A DNA stretch of 64,000 bases from JAWWPY01 sp963822825. Its GTDB lineage: Bacteria; Actinomycetota; Actinomycetes; Streptosporangiales; Streptosporangiaceae. Every line of letters starts with the position of its first letter. Positions within the stretch are counted from its first letter, which is position 1. The stretch is from assembly GCA_963822825.1 (NCBI GenBank), contig CAWGIW010000011.1:62001-126000 (forward strand), read 5' to 3'. A model generated the notes under the pieces. That model searched no databases. It was not told the origin of the DNA and saw nothing but the letters and a program-made list of their open reading frames with translations. The position numbers were made by a program, and so were the translations under genes. Below are positions 9,341 to 18,088 of the stretch, in pieces.

Positions 9341-9841
9341 GTGACCGAGACTCGCAACGACAACGTCACCTGGCTTACCCAGGAGGCGTACGACCGGCTC
9401 AAAACGGAGCTGGACTACCTCTCGGGCCCGGGTCGTGTCGAGATCGCGCAGAAGATCGAGGCCGCCCGGGACGAGGGTGACCTGAAGGAGAACGGCGGCT
9501 ACCACGCGGCCAAGGACGAGCAGGGCCAGCGGGAGGGCCGGATCAACCAGCTCACCCACATCATCCAGAACGCCCGCGTCGGGGAGCCGCCGCGCACGGA
9601 CGGGGTCGTGGGTCCTGGCATGACCGTAACGGTCCGGTTCAACAGCGACGATGACGAGGTCACGTTCCTGCTGGCCTCCCGGGAGGAGAGCGGCTCGCCC
9701 ATCGACGTCTACTCCCCCCGTTCGCCGCTGGGCAGTGCCATCTCCGGCAAGAAGGTCGGCGAGACGGCCACCTACACGCTGCCCAACGGGCGCGCGGCGA
9801 CGGTCGAGATCCTTGAGGCGGTCCCCTACGGGGGAATCTGA
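9341..9841 (+). CDS. greA: Transcription elongation factor GreA
   Basis: GreA enters the RNA polymerase secondary channel and stimulates cleavage of backtracked transcripts. The 166-residue protein has the N-terminal coiled coil with WLTQEAYDRLKTELDYL and the acidic tip region EARDEGDLKENGGYHAAK-like (RDEGDLKENGGYHAAKDEQ), followed by the FKBP-like domain ending SAISGKKVGETATYTLPNG. Family length is 155-165, so it is intact. The GTG start at 9341 follows AAGGAG at the right spacing. A strong hairpin lies just downstream. Its neighbourhood with mca, metB and cbs matches the order recalled from mycobacteria. Confidence 0.97.
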   Translation: MTETRNDNVTWLTQEAYDRLKTELDYLSGPGRVEIAQKIEAARDEGDLKENGGYHAAKDEQGQREGRINQLTHIIQNARVGEPPRTDGVVGPGMTVTVRFNSDDDEVTFLLASREESGSPIDVYSPRSPLGSAISGKKVGETATYTLPNGRAATVEILEAVPYGGI

Positions 9842-9885
9842 CCCGGCCAGCGGCGCGGCCACCCGGCTTAGCCGCACCCCTGTTG

Positions 9886-9956
9886 CATGATCACGGAGGA
9901 CCCGTGCCCGCTAGCTCGACTTTCCGGGCTAGGGCGGCGGATCCTCCGTGATCATG
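9886..9956. terminator. Large bidirectional hairpin between greA and the MFS gene
   Basis: Perfect 15-bp inverted repeat: CATGATCACGGAGGA at 9886-9900 pairs with TCCTCCGTGATCATG at 9942-9956. A nested CTAGC (9911-9915) / GCTAG (9928-9932) pair lies inside. It sits between convergent genes and is followed by a short T run, fitting a shared terminator. Confidence 0.8.
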
Positions 9957-9971
9957 TTTGTGCCCGGGTGG

Positions 9972-11558
9972 TCAGCCGACCAGTTCGGCCGCTGCTGATT
10001 CCTCGGTGGCTGCCGCCCGGCCGCGCAGCGGGACCTCCTTGATGAACCAGGCCAGCACGAAGGCGAGCAGCATGGCCGGGAGCGCCCAGATGAAGACGCC
10101 CTGGATCGCGTGCGTGACGGCGTAGAACACGTCGTTGCGCAGGAGGGCGGGCAGCGCCTTCACCGTGGCCGGGTTGAACTGGCCGCCGCCCGTGCTCAGG
10201 TGCACGCCGGGCGCCCGGGCGGTGAGCGCCTCCTGCAGCCGCCGGGCGAAGATGGCGCCGAACGCCGACACGCCGATCGACCCGCCGATCTGCTGGAAGA
10301 ACAGCCGCGAGCTGCTGGCCACCCCGATGTCGCGTGGCTCCACGCTGTTCTGGGCCAGCAGGGTGGTCGTCTGCATCAGGAATCCCATGCCCAGGCCGAG
10401 CACGGCCATGAAGAGCCCGGACGTCACCCGGCTGGTGTGCACCCCGAGCATGGACAGCAGGTACATGCCGGCCGCCATGCCCGCCGTGCCGAGGATCGGC
10501 AGGGCCTTGTACCGGCCGGTCCGGGTGGTCACCTGGCCCGCGATCAGCGAGGTGATCATCACGCCCACCATCATCGGCGTCAGCAGCAGGCCGCTGACGG
10601 TCGCCGACGCGCCCTGCACCGTCTGCTGGTAGAGCGGCAGGAAGGTGATCGCCCCGAACATCGCCAGGCCGGCCAGGAAGCTCAGCCCGGAGACCAGCGC
10701 GAAGTTGCTATTGCGGAAGACGTGCAGCGGCAGGATCGGCTCGGCCGCGCGCGCCTCCACCCTGAGGAACGCGATGAGGGCCGCCGCGGCCAGCGCACCG
10801 AGGCCGATGATCTGCGGTGAGCGCCACGCGTACTCCGTGCCCCCCCAGGTCGAGAGGAGCACGAGCGCCGTGGTCCCCACGGCCAGGATGGCCGCGCCCA
10901 GGTAGTCCACCCGGTGCTCGATCCGGCGCTTCGGCAGCTTCAGGGTGGCGGCCAGGTAGGCCAGGGCGGCGCCGCCGATCGGCAGGTTGATGTAGAAGAT
11001 CCAGCGCCACGAGAAGTTGTCGGTGATGAACCCGCCGAGCAGTGGGCCGCCGATCGTGGCGAGCATCATGACGCCCATGATGTAGCCCATGTACTGGCCG
11101 CGCTCCCGGGGCGACACGAGGTCCCCGATGATCGCGATGGCGCTGACCATCAGGCCGCCCGCGCCGAGACCCTGGATCGCGCGGAATGTGATCAGCTCGG
11201 CCATCGACTGGGATAGCCCCGCCAGCGCGGAGCCCACGAGGAACACCACGATGGCCGCCATGAACAGCTTCTTGCGGCCGTACATGTCGCCGAGCTTCCC
11301 GTAGAGCGGGGTGGTGATGGTGGAGGCGAGCACGTACGCGGTCACCACCCAGGACAGGTGGGCGACCCCGCCGAGGCTGCCGACGATGTGCGGCAGCGCG
11401 GTGCCCACGATCAGCTGGTCGAGCATGGCGAGCATGATCGCCAGCAGCAGGCCAGGGAGGACGATGAGGATCTCCCGCCGGAGGCCGATGCTGGCGTCCG
11501 GCGTCCCGCCGCCGGCCCCCGCTGCGTCGGGCGCGGGCGCGGCCTGTGTTCCTGCCAT
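9972..11558 (-). CDS. MFS multidrug exporter, DHA2 (EmrB/QacA) family
   Basis: This 528-residue protein has about 14 membrane segments, as expected for the DHA2 drug:H+ antiporter branch. Key motifs are LDQLIVGTALPHIVGSLGG in helix 1, motif A GKLGDMYGRKKLF after helix 2, RAIQGLGAGGLM in helix 4 and a motif C-like GPLLGGFITDNFSWRWIF. An extra hydrophilic N-terminus (about 30 residues) precedes helix 1. The ATG at 11558 has GAGGGAG upstream. The divergently transcribed TetR regulator is the likely local repressor. The substrate cannot be read from sequence; drugs or endogenous metabolites are typical. Confidence 0.93.
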   Translation of the reverse strand: MAGTQAAPAPDAAGAGGGTPDASIGLRREILIVLPGLLLAIMLAMLDQLIVGTALPHIVGSLGGVAHLSWVVTAYVLASTITTPLYGKLGDMYGRKKLFMAAIVVFLVGSALAGLSQSMAELITFRAIQGLGAGGLMVSAIAIIGDLVSPRERGQYMGYIMGVMMLATIGGPLLGGFITDNFSWRWIFYINLPIGGAALAYLAATLKLPKRRIEHRVDYLGAAILAVGTTALVLLSTWGGTEYAWRSPQIIGLGALAAAALIAFLRVEARAAEPILPLHVFRNSNFALVSGLSFLAGLAMFGAITFLPLYQQTVQGASATVSGLLLTPMMVGVMITSLIAGQVTTRTGRYKALPILGTAGMAAGMYLLSMLGVHTSRVTSGLFMAVLGLGMGFLMQTTTLLAQNSVEPRDIGVASSSRLFFQQIGGSIGVSAFGAIFARRLQEALTARAPGVHLSTGGGQFNPATVKALPALLRNDVFYAVTHAIQGVFIWALPAMLLAFVLAWFIKEVPLRGRAAATEESAAAELVG

Positions 11559-11619
11559 ACTGGGCTCTCCCTCGGGTTGGGCGGCCTGGCCGCCGCCCGG
11601 TCACTGCAACTTACCTGCC

Positions 11620-11670
11620 GACCGGCTAGCATATGCGCAAAGGCCAGATTAGGATGCGTACTAACCGGCC
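11620..11670. promoter_or_regulatory. Possible operator between MFS and TetR genes
   Basis: An imperfect inverted repeat, GACCGGCTAG at 11620-11629 and CTAACCGGCC at 11661-11670 (8 of 10 pairs), lies in the 147-nt divergent promoter region. TetR regulators commonly bind such sites next to their own gene. The long central gap is unusual, so this is a weak call. Confidence 0.25.
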
Positions 11671-11705
11671 GTCAAGTGGGTTGAGCCCGGCCGAGGCGAG
11701 GCAAG

Positions 11706-12332
11706 ATGCGGAACAACGAAGACCAGTCGGCGGTGGACCCGGCCGACCGCGGCGCGGCGCACCCTCGCGGTGACACGAGGGAGCGGATCCAGTCCGTGGC
11801 CCTGGAACTCTTCGCGGAGCAGGGGTACGAGAAGACCTCGCTGCGGGAGATCGCCGAACGGCTCGGGGTCACCAAGGCCGCCCTGTATTACCACTTCAAA
11901 TCCAAGGAAGACATCATCGGCAGCCTGGTCGAGGACTACTTCGGCCAGATCGACGCGCTCATCGAGTGGGGCCGCGGCCAGCCGAGAACGGCCGAGGTCC
12001 GGGGCACGGTGCTGAGCCGGTACTTCAGCGTCGTCGAGGAGGGCAGCGAGGTCTTCCGGATGCTGCAGCAGAACCAGGCCGCGCTCAGCAGCATGGTGCA
12101 CGCCAAGCACCGCAGCGAACTGTTCCGCGAGCGGATGGACGGGCTGGTCGGGATCCTCAGCGAGCCGGACGCCCCGCTGGCCGCACAGGTCCGCGCGGCC
12201 GTGGCCCTGGCCAGCGTGAGTTTCGGCTGCATGTTTTTCGCGGAGCGCGTCCGCCAGCCGGCCGAGTTGCGGGACGTCGTGCTGGACATCGCGTTCGGGC
12301 TGGCCGACGCCAGCGCCCCGGCGCAGGCCTAG
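11706..12332 (+). CDS. TetR/AcrR family transcriptional regulator
   Basis: The protein has 208 residues with an N-terminal TetR helix-turn-helix at about residues 25-70: TRERIQSVALELFAEQGYEKT, then SLREIAERLGVTKAALYYHF. A variable ligand-binding C-terminal domain follows. It is transcribed away from the MFS exporter gene, the classic arrangement of a ligand-responsive repressor and its efflux pump, so it probably controls that gene and itself. Its stop codon shares the CTAG sequence with the stop of the convergent Lrp gene. The ligand is unknown. Confidence 0.93.
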   Translation: MRNNEDQSAVDPADRGAAHPRGDTRERIQSVALELFAEQGYEKTSLREIAERLGVTKAALYYHFKSKEDIIGSLVEDYFGQIDALIEWGRGQPRTAEVRGTVLSRYFSVVEEGSEVFRMLQQNQAALSSMVHAKHRSELFRERMDGLVGILSEPDAPLAAQVRAAVALASVSFGCMFFAERVRQPAELRDVVLDIAFGLADASAPAQA

Positions 12333-12853
12333 CCGGCGGAGCCCTGCTGGCCGGCGGAGCCCTGCTGGCCGGCGGAGCCCTGCCTGGCCGCGGCGACCGC
12401 CCGCACCAGGGGCAGCACCCGGTAGGGCACCGGGGTGGCGAGCGCGATCATCGTTGAGGCGCGCACCACGCCCGCCACGTCAACGAGGGCGTCGATCACC
12501 CGCTGCAGGTCGGAGTTGGTCCGGGCCACCACCCGGCACAGCATGTCGCCCGACCCGGTGACGGTGTGCACCTCCAGGACTTCGGCGATCCCGGCGAGCC
12601 GGGCCGCGACCGGATCGTGCCCGCCCACCTGACGGATCTCCAGCGTCACGAACGCGGTCACACCATGGCCGAGCGCGACCGGATCCACATCCGGGCCGTA
12701 CCCGGTCACCACGCCGCGGGCATGCAGCCGGTCGAGCCGGGCCTGCACCGTGCCCCGGGCCACGCCGAGCCGTCGGGACGCCTCGAGCACTCCTACCCGG
12801 GGCTCGGCGGCCAGCAGTTCGATCAGCCGCGCGTCAAGCTCGTCGATCACCAC
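12329..12853 (-). CDS. Lrp/AsnC family regulator, divergent from hpd
   Basis: This protein of 174 residues has an N-terminal winged HTH (VIDELDARLIELLAAEPRVG, then ASRRLGVARGTVQARLDRL) and a C-terminal RAM/ligand domain (VTAFVTLEIRQ, VTGSGDMLCRVVARTNSDLQ). Lrp/AsnC proteins form octamers and respond to amino acids. The GTG at 12853 follows AGGGG. It is divergent from hpd, with an inverted repeat between them, so control of tyrosine catabolism is inferred. The C-terminus carries a repeated GSAGQQ tail encoded by an 18-nt tandem repeat, an add-on not seen in typical members. Confidence 0.9.
   Translation of the reverse strand: MVIDELDARLIELLAAEPRVGVLEASRRLGVARGTVQARLDRLHARGVVTGYGPDVDPVALGHGVTAFVTLEIRQVGGHDPVAARLAGIAEVLEVHTVTGSGDMLCRVVARTNSDLQRVIDALVDVAGVVRASTMIALATPVPYRVLPLVRAVAAARQGSAGQQGSAGQQGSAG
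12333..12386. repeat. 18-nt tandem repeat at the 3' end of the Lrp gene
   Basis: Three units of about 18 nt (CCGGCGGAGCCCTGCTGG) start at 12333, 12351 and 12369. They are in frame and encode the repeated GSAGQQ tail of the Lrp-type regulator. Confidence 0.85.
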
Positions 12854-12907
12854 GTGCCCCTGCGCTGACCCCTGGCCGAGTATCGGCGCAGGGTGTACAA
12901 ATATAAC

Positions 12908-12940
12908 GATCAGTCCGCCTTAATACTATACAAACTGATC
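12908..12940. promoter_or_regulatory. Candidate Lrp operator in the Lrp/hpd divergent promoter
   Basis: GATCAGT at 12908-12914 and ACTGATC at 12934-12940 form a perfect 7-bp inverted repeat. The repeat lies within an AT-rich stretch (about 12895-12955) that is unusual for this genome and contains TATA-like sequence. The position between divergent lrp-type and hpd genes suggests a regulator site; binding is inferred. Confidence 0.5.
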
Positions 12941-13023
12941 AGCATTTTCTAGAGGCATTGCGCAGCTTGCCATAAGCGCCCATGCTGCCTTCAGGCCCGG
13001 AACAAGCGCAAGGGAGCATGCCG

Positions 13024-14163
13024 ATGGCACCCATCGACCGCAACGGAACGGCCGCCTTCCCAGTCGCCGGAACAGACGCCTTCCCGGTCAACGGGACGGA
13101 CGCCGTCGTGTTCGCCGTGGGCAACGCCCGCCAGGCGGCGCATTACTACTCCACCGCGTTCGGCATGCGGTGCGTCGCCTACCGCGGGCCCGAGACCGGC
13201 TGCCGCGATGAGGCCGCGTACGTGCTGGAGTCCGGGCGGGCACGGTTCGTGCTGCGCGGGCCGGTCCGGGCCGGCACCGGCCTCGGCCGGCACGTCGCGG
13301 AGCACGGTGACGGCGTGATCGACCTGGCCATCGGCGTGCCCTCGGCCGAGGCCGCCTACTCGTACGCGACCGCCCGCGGCGCCCGTGGCCTGTCCGGGCC
13401 CCAGTTGCTCGAGGACGACCAGGGCAAGGTGGTGCTGGCCAGCATCGCCGCCTACGGCGAGACCAGGCACACATTCGTCGAGCGATCCAGCTATTCCGGC
13501 CCGTACCTGCCCGGGTACGTGACCGCGGACCCGCTCGTGGCGCCGCCCGCCCGGCCTTTCTTCACCGACGTGGACCACTGCGTCGGCAATGTCGAACTCG
13601 GCCGGATGGACGACTGGGTCGGCTTCTACCAGCGGGTGATGGGGTTCACGAACATGAAGGAGTTCGTCGGCGACGACATCGCCACCGAGTACTCCGCGCT
13701 GATGAGCAAGGTGGTCGCCGACGGGTCACGCAAGGTCAAGTTCCCCATCAACGAGCCTGCGGCCGGCCGGAAGAAGTCGCAGATCGACGAGTACCTGGAG
13801 TTCTACGGCGGCCCCGGCGTCCAGCACATCGCCCTGGCTTGTGACGACATCGTCGCCACGGTCCGCGCCATGCGGGGCGCCGGGGTGACGTTCCTGGACA
13901 CGCCGGACAGCTACTACGACTCACTCGGTGACTGGGCGGGTGAGACCCGGGTGGCCCCCGACACCCTGCGGGAGCTGCGGATCCTGGCCGACCGGGACGA
14001 GGACGGCTACCTGCTGCAGATCTTCACCAAGCCGGTGCAGGACCGGCCGACCGTGTTCTTCGAGCTGATCGAGCGGCACGGCTCGGAAGGCTTCGGCAAG
14101 GGCAACTTCAAGGCCCTCTTCGAGGCGATCGAGCGCGAGCAGTCCCGCCGCGGCAACCTCTGA
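13024..14163 (+). CDS. hpd: 4-hydroxyphenylpyruvate dioxygenase
   Basis: HPD converts 4-hydroxyphenylpyruvate to homogentisate in tyrosine breakdown, using Fe(II) and O2. The 379-residue protein has the two vicinal-oxygen-chelate halves. Iron ligands are visible in the second half: His in TDVDHCVGNVEL, His in GPGVQHIALACDD and Glu in VFFELIERHG. GFTNMKEFVGDDI and the C-terminal GFGKGNFKALFEAIEREQ are hallmark segments. ATG 13024 is preferred because AAGGGAG lies 7 nt upstream; ATG 13018 is too close to it. A homogentisate dioxygenase gene is not present in the window. The divergent Lrp-type regulator probably controls it. Confidence 0.96.
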   Translation: MAPIDRNGTAAFPVAGTDAFPVNGTDAVVFAVGNARQAAHYYSTAFGMRCVAYRGPETGCRDEAAYVLESGRARFVLRGPVRAGTGLGRHVAEHGDGVIDLAIGVPSAEAAYSYATARGARGLSGPQLLEDDQGKVVLASIAAYGETRHTFVERSSYSGPYLPGYVTADPLVAPPARPFFTDVDHCVGNVELGRMDDWVGFYQRVMGFTNMKEFVGDDIATEYSALMSKVVADGSRKVKFPINEPAAGRKKSQIDEYLEFYGGPGVQHIALACDDIVATVRAMRGAGVTFLDTPDSYYDSLGDWAGETRVAPDTLRELRILADRDEDGYLLQIFTKPVQDRPTVFFELIERHGSEGFGKGNFKALFEAIEREQSRRGNL

Positions 14164-14190
14164 ACGACACCGGTGCGTCACCGGTGTCGT
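14164..14190. terminator. Hairpin terminator between hpd and the threonine deaminase gene
   Basis: Perfect 12-bp stem: ACGACACCGGTG (14164-14175) and CACCGGTGTCGT (14179-14190) with a 3-nt loop, starting one base after the hpd stop. It lies between convergent genes and has no long T tract, as is common in actinomycetes. Confidence 0.8.
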
Positions 14191-14234
14191 CCCAACGACA
14201 GCAAAGGCGGCATCGGTGCTGTTGCGGGGGGAAG

Positions 14235-15449
14235 TTAGGTGAAGATGAGGGTGTAGGCGGACTGGCGGAGCTGGCTGATGACTTCGTCGCAGTGCCCGGG
14301 GCCGCGGGTCTCCACTTGAAGTAGCACCTCGACCTCACCCACCTGCAGCCGCGGGGTGACGCGCTCGTGCGTCACGTCCAGGACGTTGGCCCCGAGGTTC
14401 GCGACCTCGCGGAGCAGGGTGGCCAGCGCGCCCGGGCGATCGGGAATGCGGCAGCGCAGCGCCAGGTAGCGGCCGGCCGCCGACAGGCCGTACCGGAGCA
14501 CCTTGGACAGCAGCAGCGGATCGATGTTGCCCCCCGACAGCACGGCCACCACCGGCGGCTCGAACATGCCCGGGTGCTCGAGGAGCGCCGCCACACCCGC
14601 CGCCCCGGCGGGCTCGACGAGCTGCTTGGCGCGCTCCAGGCAGAGCAGCAGGCCGCGGGACAGTGTCTCCTCTGACACGGTCACCACCCGGTCACCGAAC
14701 GCCGCCATGATGCCGAAGGCCAGATCGCCCGGGCGGCCGACCGCGATGCCGTCGGCCATGGTCGGCGCGGGCGTGACCCGCACCGGATGCCCGGCGGCCA
14801 GCGAGGCGGGAAACGGCGCGACCGCCTCGGCCTGCACGCCCACCAGGCGGATCGCCGGATCGACGCCGTGCACCGCGACCGAAATGCCAGCGGCCAGCCC
14901 GCCGCCACCCACCGGTACGGCGATCGTCCGCGCTTCGGGGCACTGCTCCATGATCTCCAGGCCGACCGTGCCCTGGCCGGCCACCACATCGGGATGGTCG
15001 AACGGGTGGATGAAGACCGCACCGCATTCGCTGGCGTAGCTGTGCGCCTCGGCCAGCGCGTCGTCCACCGTCTGCCCGCGGGTGATGATGTCGGCCCCGT
15101 ACGACCGGGTGGCCTCTATCTTGGGCAGCGGGGCGCCCTCCGGCATGATCACAGTCGCCTTGGCGCCGAGCATGGCCGCGGCGAAGGCCACCCCCTGGGC
15201 ATGGTTGCCCGCGCTGGCCGCCACCACGCCGCGCGCCCGCTCCGCGTCGGTGAGCCTGGCGATCCGCAGATACGCGCCGCGGGCCTTGAACGACCCGGTC
15301 CGCTGCAGGTTCTCGCACTTGAGGAAGACCGGACCGCCGAGCCGGTCGGACAGCACACGGGAGCGCAGCAGCGGAGTCGGCGCCAGGACACTGCGCAGCA
15401 GCTCGCGTGCGGCGGCCACGTCATCCGGCTGGACCAGGGAGGACGCCAT
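14235..15449 (-). CDS. ilvA: Threonine ammonia-lyase with C-terminal ACT domain
   Basis: This PLP enzyme deaminates threonine to 2-oxobutyrate, feeding isoleucine synthesis or catabolism. The 404-residue protein has the fold-type II core: GSFKARGAYLR (PLP lysine), SAGNHAQGVAFAA, a glycine-rich phosphate loop VPVGGGGLAAGI and VLSGGNIDP. A C-terminal ACT-type domain follows (CRIPDRPGALATLLREVA, LEVEVLL-like QVGEVEVLLQVET). This layout matches the short IlvA/TdcB type with one ACT domain. ATG 15449 has AAGG at good spacing; ATG 15455 is an alternative. A ROK kinase gene lies upstream on the same strand. A second, shorter paralogue occurs at 45749-46729. Confidence 0.9.
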   Translation of the reverse strand: MASSLVQPDDVAAARELLRSVLAPTPLLRSRVLSDRLGGPVFLKCENLQRTGSFKARGAYLRIARLTDAERARGVVAASAGNHAQGVAFAAAMLGAKATVIMPEGAPLPKIEATRSYGADIITRGQTVDDALAEAHSYASECGAVFIHPFDHPDVVAGQGTVGLEIMEQCPEARTIAVPVGGGGLAAGISVAVHGVDPAIRLVGVQAEAVAPFPASLAAGHPVRVTPAPTMADGIAVGRPGDLAFGIMAAFGDRVVTVSEETLSRGLLLCLERAKQLVEPAGAAGVAALLEHPGMFEPPVVAVLSGGNIDPLLLSKVLRYGLSAAGRYLALRCRIPDRPGALATLLREVANLGANVLDVTHERVTPRLQVGEVEVLLQVETRGPGHCDEVISQLRQSAYTLIFT

Positions 15450-15521
15450 CGTCATGCCTTGCAGTCTTGCATCTGTCGGCTCGCTCGCCCTAGCTCACGC
15501 GCCCCCGTTCACCCGGCCCGT

Positions 15522-16475
15522 TCACTCGCCGGGCCAGTAGCGGTCGGCGGCGAACAGCAGCGCCGCGGCACCGACCAGCCCGGCGCTCTGGCCGAGCGCG
15601 GCCGGCACCACGACGACCTCCCGCGCGAATTCAAGACCCACATGCGCGCGCAACGAATCTTCCAGCGGATCGAACAGCAACGCCCCGGCCTGGGCCAGCC
15701 CTCCCCCGACCGCGACTACCTCGAGATCGCACAGAGAAGTGGCGGACGCGATGGCGATGCCCAGGGCCCGCCCCGCCCGGCGCATCGCGGCGAGCCCGAC
15801 CGGATGACCGTGGGCCGCGTCGTCCGCGAGGTCCCTGGCGGTCGCGTCCGCCTGGCCGGGGCGCCACCCCTCGGCCTGAGCCCACGCGGCCAGCGCGGGC
15901 CCGCGAGCGATCGCCTCGAGGCAGCCACGCCCGCCGCATGCGCACGGCGGCCCGTCTGGGTCCACGACGACGTGGCCGATGTGGCCGGCGTTGCCGGTTG
16001 CCCCGTTGATGAGCCTGCCGTCGAGCACCAGCCCGCCGCCGACGCCGGTGGAGACCACCATGCCGAGCATCGTGCGCCTGCCCCGGCCCGCCCCCCGCCA
16101 GTGCTCGCCGGCCGCGACGCAGATCGCGTCGTTGTGCAGCCGGACCGGCAGGCCGGGGAACCGCTCCTGGAGTCTCATGCGGAGCGGGAAGGCGCGCCAG
16201 GCCGGGATGTTCAGCGGGGACACGTTCCCAGCCGGCCATTCCATCGGACCGCCGCAGCCGCATCCGACGCCGGCCAGGCCTCCGGGCGCCTCGACGTGGG
16301 CCTCCCCGATGGCCCGGCTGATCAGTGAGTCGAGGGTGCGCCAGAGCTGTTCGGCGTCCAGCCGGGGGGTGGGGATCTGGCCCCAGGTCAGCAGCCGCCC
16401 GTCAGGCTCGACGAGCCCGACGGCGAGCTTGGTCCCCCCGATATCGATGGCCAGCGCGGGATCTTTTGCTCCCAT
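15522..16475 (-). CDS. ROK family sugar kinase (glucokinase-like)
   Basis: The protein has 317 residues. LAIDIGGTKLAVGLV forms the phosphate-1 ATP motif, and VRLHNDAICVAAGEHWRGAG carries the catalytic Asp. The ROK zinc signature is in GNAGHIGHVVVDPDG and CACGGRGCLEAIA. These enzymes phosphorylate glucose or other hexoses in the cytosol. No helix-turn-helix precedes the kinase domain, so it is an enzyme rather than a ROK repressor. The ATG at 16475 has GGGAG 7 nt upstream. It is divergent from the AAA+ ATPase gene. The exact sugar is not determinable. Confidence 0.9.
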   Translation of the reverse strand: MGAKDPALAIDIGGTKLAVGLVEPDGRLLTWGQIPTPRLDAEQLWRTLDSLISRAIGEAHVEAPGGLAGVGCGCGGPMEWPAGNVSPLNIPAWRAFPLRMRLQERFPGLPVRLHNDAICVAAGEHWRGAGRGRRTMLGMVVSTGVGGGLVLDGRLINGATGNAGHIGHVVVDPDGPPCACGGRGCLEAIARGPALAAWAQAEGWRPGQADATARDLADDAAHGHPVGLAAMRRAGRALGIAIASATSLCDLEVVAVGGGLAQAGALLFDPLEDSLRAHVGLEFAREVVVVPAALGQSAGLVGAAALLFAADRYWPGE

Positions 16476-16569
16476 GCCTCATCTCCCGTCAGCGGTCGAT
16501 CCGGGCCAGCGTGACCTGGATCGTGACCTGGACAATGTGCGAACCTGGCCGGCCTGCACATACTGTCGA

Positions 16570-18024
16570 ATGGTGCAGCCACCCAACCAGACTCATCCAG
16601 CCGCCGACCCGTCGCCCCGCCCAGCGATCGCCACGCTGGGAGAACTCCGGGCCAGTGGGCATACGTACGCGTCAGTCAAAGCCGAAATACGGCGGAACCT
16701 GCTGGCCAGGATGCGGGCGGGCGACGACCGGTTCCCCGGGATCGTCGGCTTCGGACAGACCGTGCTTCCGCACCTGGAGCGGGCGCTCCTGGCCGGCCAC
16801 GACACGATCTTGCTCGGCGAGCGGGGCCAGGGCAAGACCCGGCTCATCCGCACCCTGCCCACCCTGCTCGACGAGTGGACGCCGACAGTAGCGGGCTGCG
16901 AGATCAACGACCACCCCTACCAGCCCGCCTGCGCACGCTGCCGGCGCCTTGCCCAGGAACAGGGCGACGACCTGGAAGTAGCCTGGCGGCACCGCAGCGA
17001 GCGGTACGGCGAGAAACTCGCCACGCCGGACACGAGCGTGGGTGACCTGATCGGGGACATCGACCCGGTGAAGGTCGCGGAGGGGCGCACTCTGGGTGAC
17101 CCGGAGACCATCCACTACGGCCTGGTGCCGCGGACCAACCGGGGCGTCTTCTGCCTCAACGAACTTCCCGACCTGGCCGAGCGGATCCAGGTCGGGTTGC
17201 TCAACGTTCTGGAGGAACGGGACATCGGCGTCCGCGGGTACGCCCTCCGGCTGCCGCTCGACATCGTGCTGGTGGCCAGTGCGAACCCGGAGGACTACAC
17301 GAACCGGGGCCGCATCATCACCCCGCTGAAGGACAGGTTCGGCGCCGAGATCCGCACTCACTACCCGATGTCCCTGGAAGACGAGATCACCCTGACCAAG
17401 CAGGAGTCGCTGATCTCGTGGGCCGGTACCGACCCGGGCGCCGCCCTGCCTGAGCACCTGATGGAGGTCATCGCCAGGTTCACCAGGCTGGTGCGCGCGT
17501 CTCCCGCGGTGGATTCCCGGTCGGGAGTGTCGGCCCGGTTCGCTATCGCCGCCGCCGAGTCGGCCGCTGCCTCCGCGCTGCGCCGGGCCGCCCTCACCGG
17601 GGAGGCCCAGCCGGTCGCCCGGATCTGTGACCTGCCGCCCACGGTGAGCACGCTCCGCGGCAAGGTGGAATTCGAGGTCAGCGAGGAGGGCCGGGAGCAG
17701 GAAGTCCTCGAGCACCTGCTGCGCCGTGCGGTGGCCGAGACCTTCCGGGCCCGGCTGGGCAACGCCGACATGACCGGCCTGCTGGCCACCTTCGACGGCG
17801 GTGGCAGCGTCGAGTCCGGTGACCTGGTACCCGCGGCCGACCTGCTGCAGCGGATCGGCGAGGTGCCTGGCCTGGCCAGGATCATGGCCCGGCTGGGCAT
17901 GGACGGCGGCGACGAGTCGTTCGGCGATGCGGCCGCAGCATTGGAGTTCGCCCTCGAAGGGTTGTACCTGATGCGCCGGCTGTCCAAGGACGCCGTCAAC
18001 GGCGGCGCCGTTTACCGCACCTGA
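16570..18024 (+). CDS. MoxR/ChlI-like AAA+ ATPase
   Basis: This 484-residue AAA+ ATPase resembles magnesium-chelatase subunit I. Motifs in order: GERGQGKTRLIRTLP (Walker A), a cysteine-bearing insert (GCEIND..., CARCRR) that may bind metal, GVFCLNELPDLAERIQ (Walker B region), and SANPEDYTNRGRIITPLKD with RFGAEI. The C-terminal helical part (about 290-484) includes VDSRSGVSARFAI. It pairs with the downstream VWA protein, 65 nt away. Such AAA+/VWA pairs work as chaperone-like remodelling machines, but no substrate is known. ATG 16570 has no clear ribosome site; a -10-like TACTGT just upstream suggests leaderless translation. Confidence 0.85.
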   Translation: MVQPPNQTHPAADPSPRPAIATLGELRASGHTYASVKAEIRRNLLARMRAGDDRFPGIVGFGQTVLPHLERALLAGHDTILLGERGQGKTRLIRTLPTLLDEWTPTVAGCEINDHPYQPACARCRRLAQEQGDDLEVAWRHRSERYGEKLATPDTSVGDLIGDIDPVKVAEGRTLGDPETIHYGLVPRTNRGVFCLNELPDLAERIQVGLLNVLEERDIGVRGYALRLPLDIVLVASANPEDYTNRGRIITPLKDRFGAEIRTHYPMSLEDEITLTKQESLISWAGTDPGAALPEHLMEVIARFTRLVRASPAVDSRSGVSARFAIAAAESAAASALRRAALTGEAQPVARICDLPPTVSTLRGKVEFEVSEEGREQEVLEHLLRRAVAETFRARLGNADMTGLLATFDGGGSVESGDLVPAADLLQRIGEVPGLARIMARLGMDGGDESFGDAAAALEFALEGLYLMRRLSKDAVNGGAVYRT

Positions 18025-18029
18025 CCAGA

Positions 18030-18074
18030 GCACCTGGAAGCACCGCACCTGGAAGCACGGCATCGGGAAACACG
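18030..18074. repeat. 15-nt tandem repeat (3 units)
   Basis: Units at 18030 (GCACCTGGAAGCACC), 18045 (GCACCTGGAAGCACG) and 18060 (GCATCGGGAAACACG) fill most of the gap between the AAA+ and VWA genes, just before the latter's ribosome-binding site. Confidence 0.85.
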
Positions 18075-18088
18075 GAGGCGCAGCAGGC

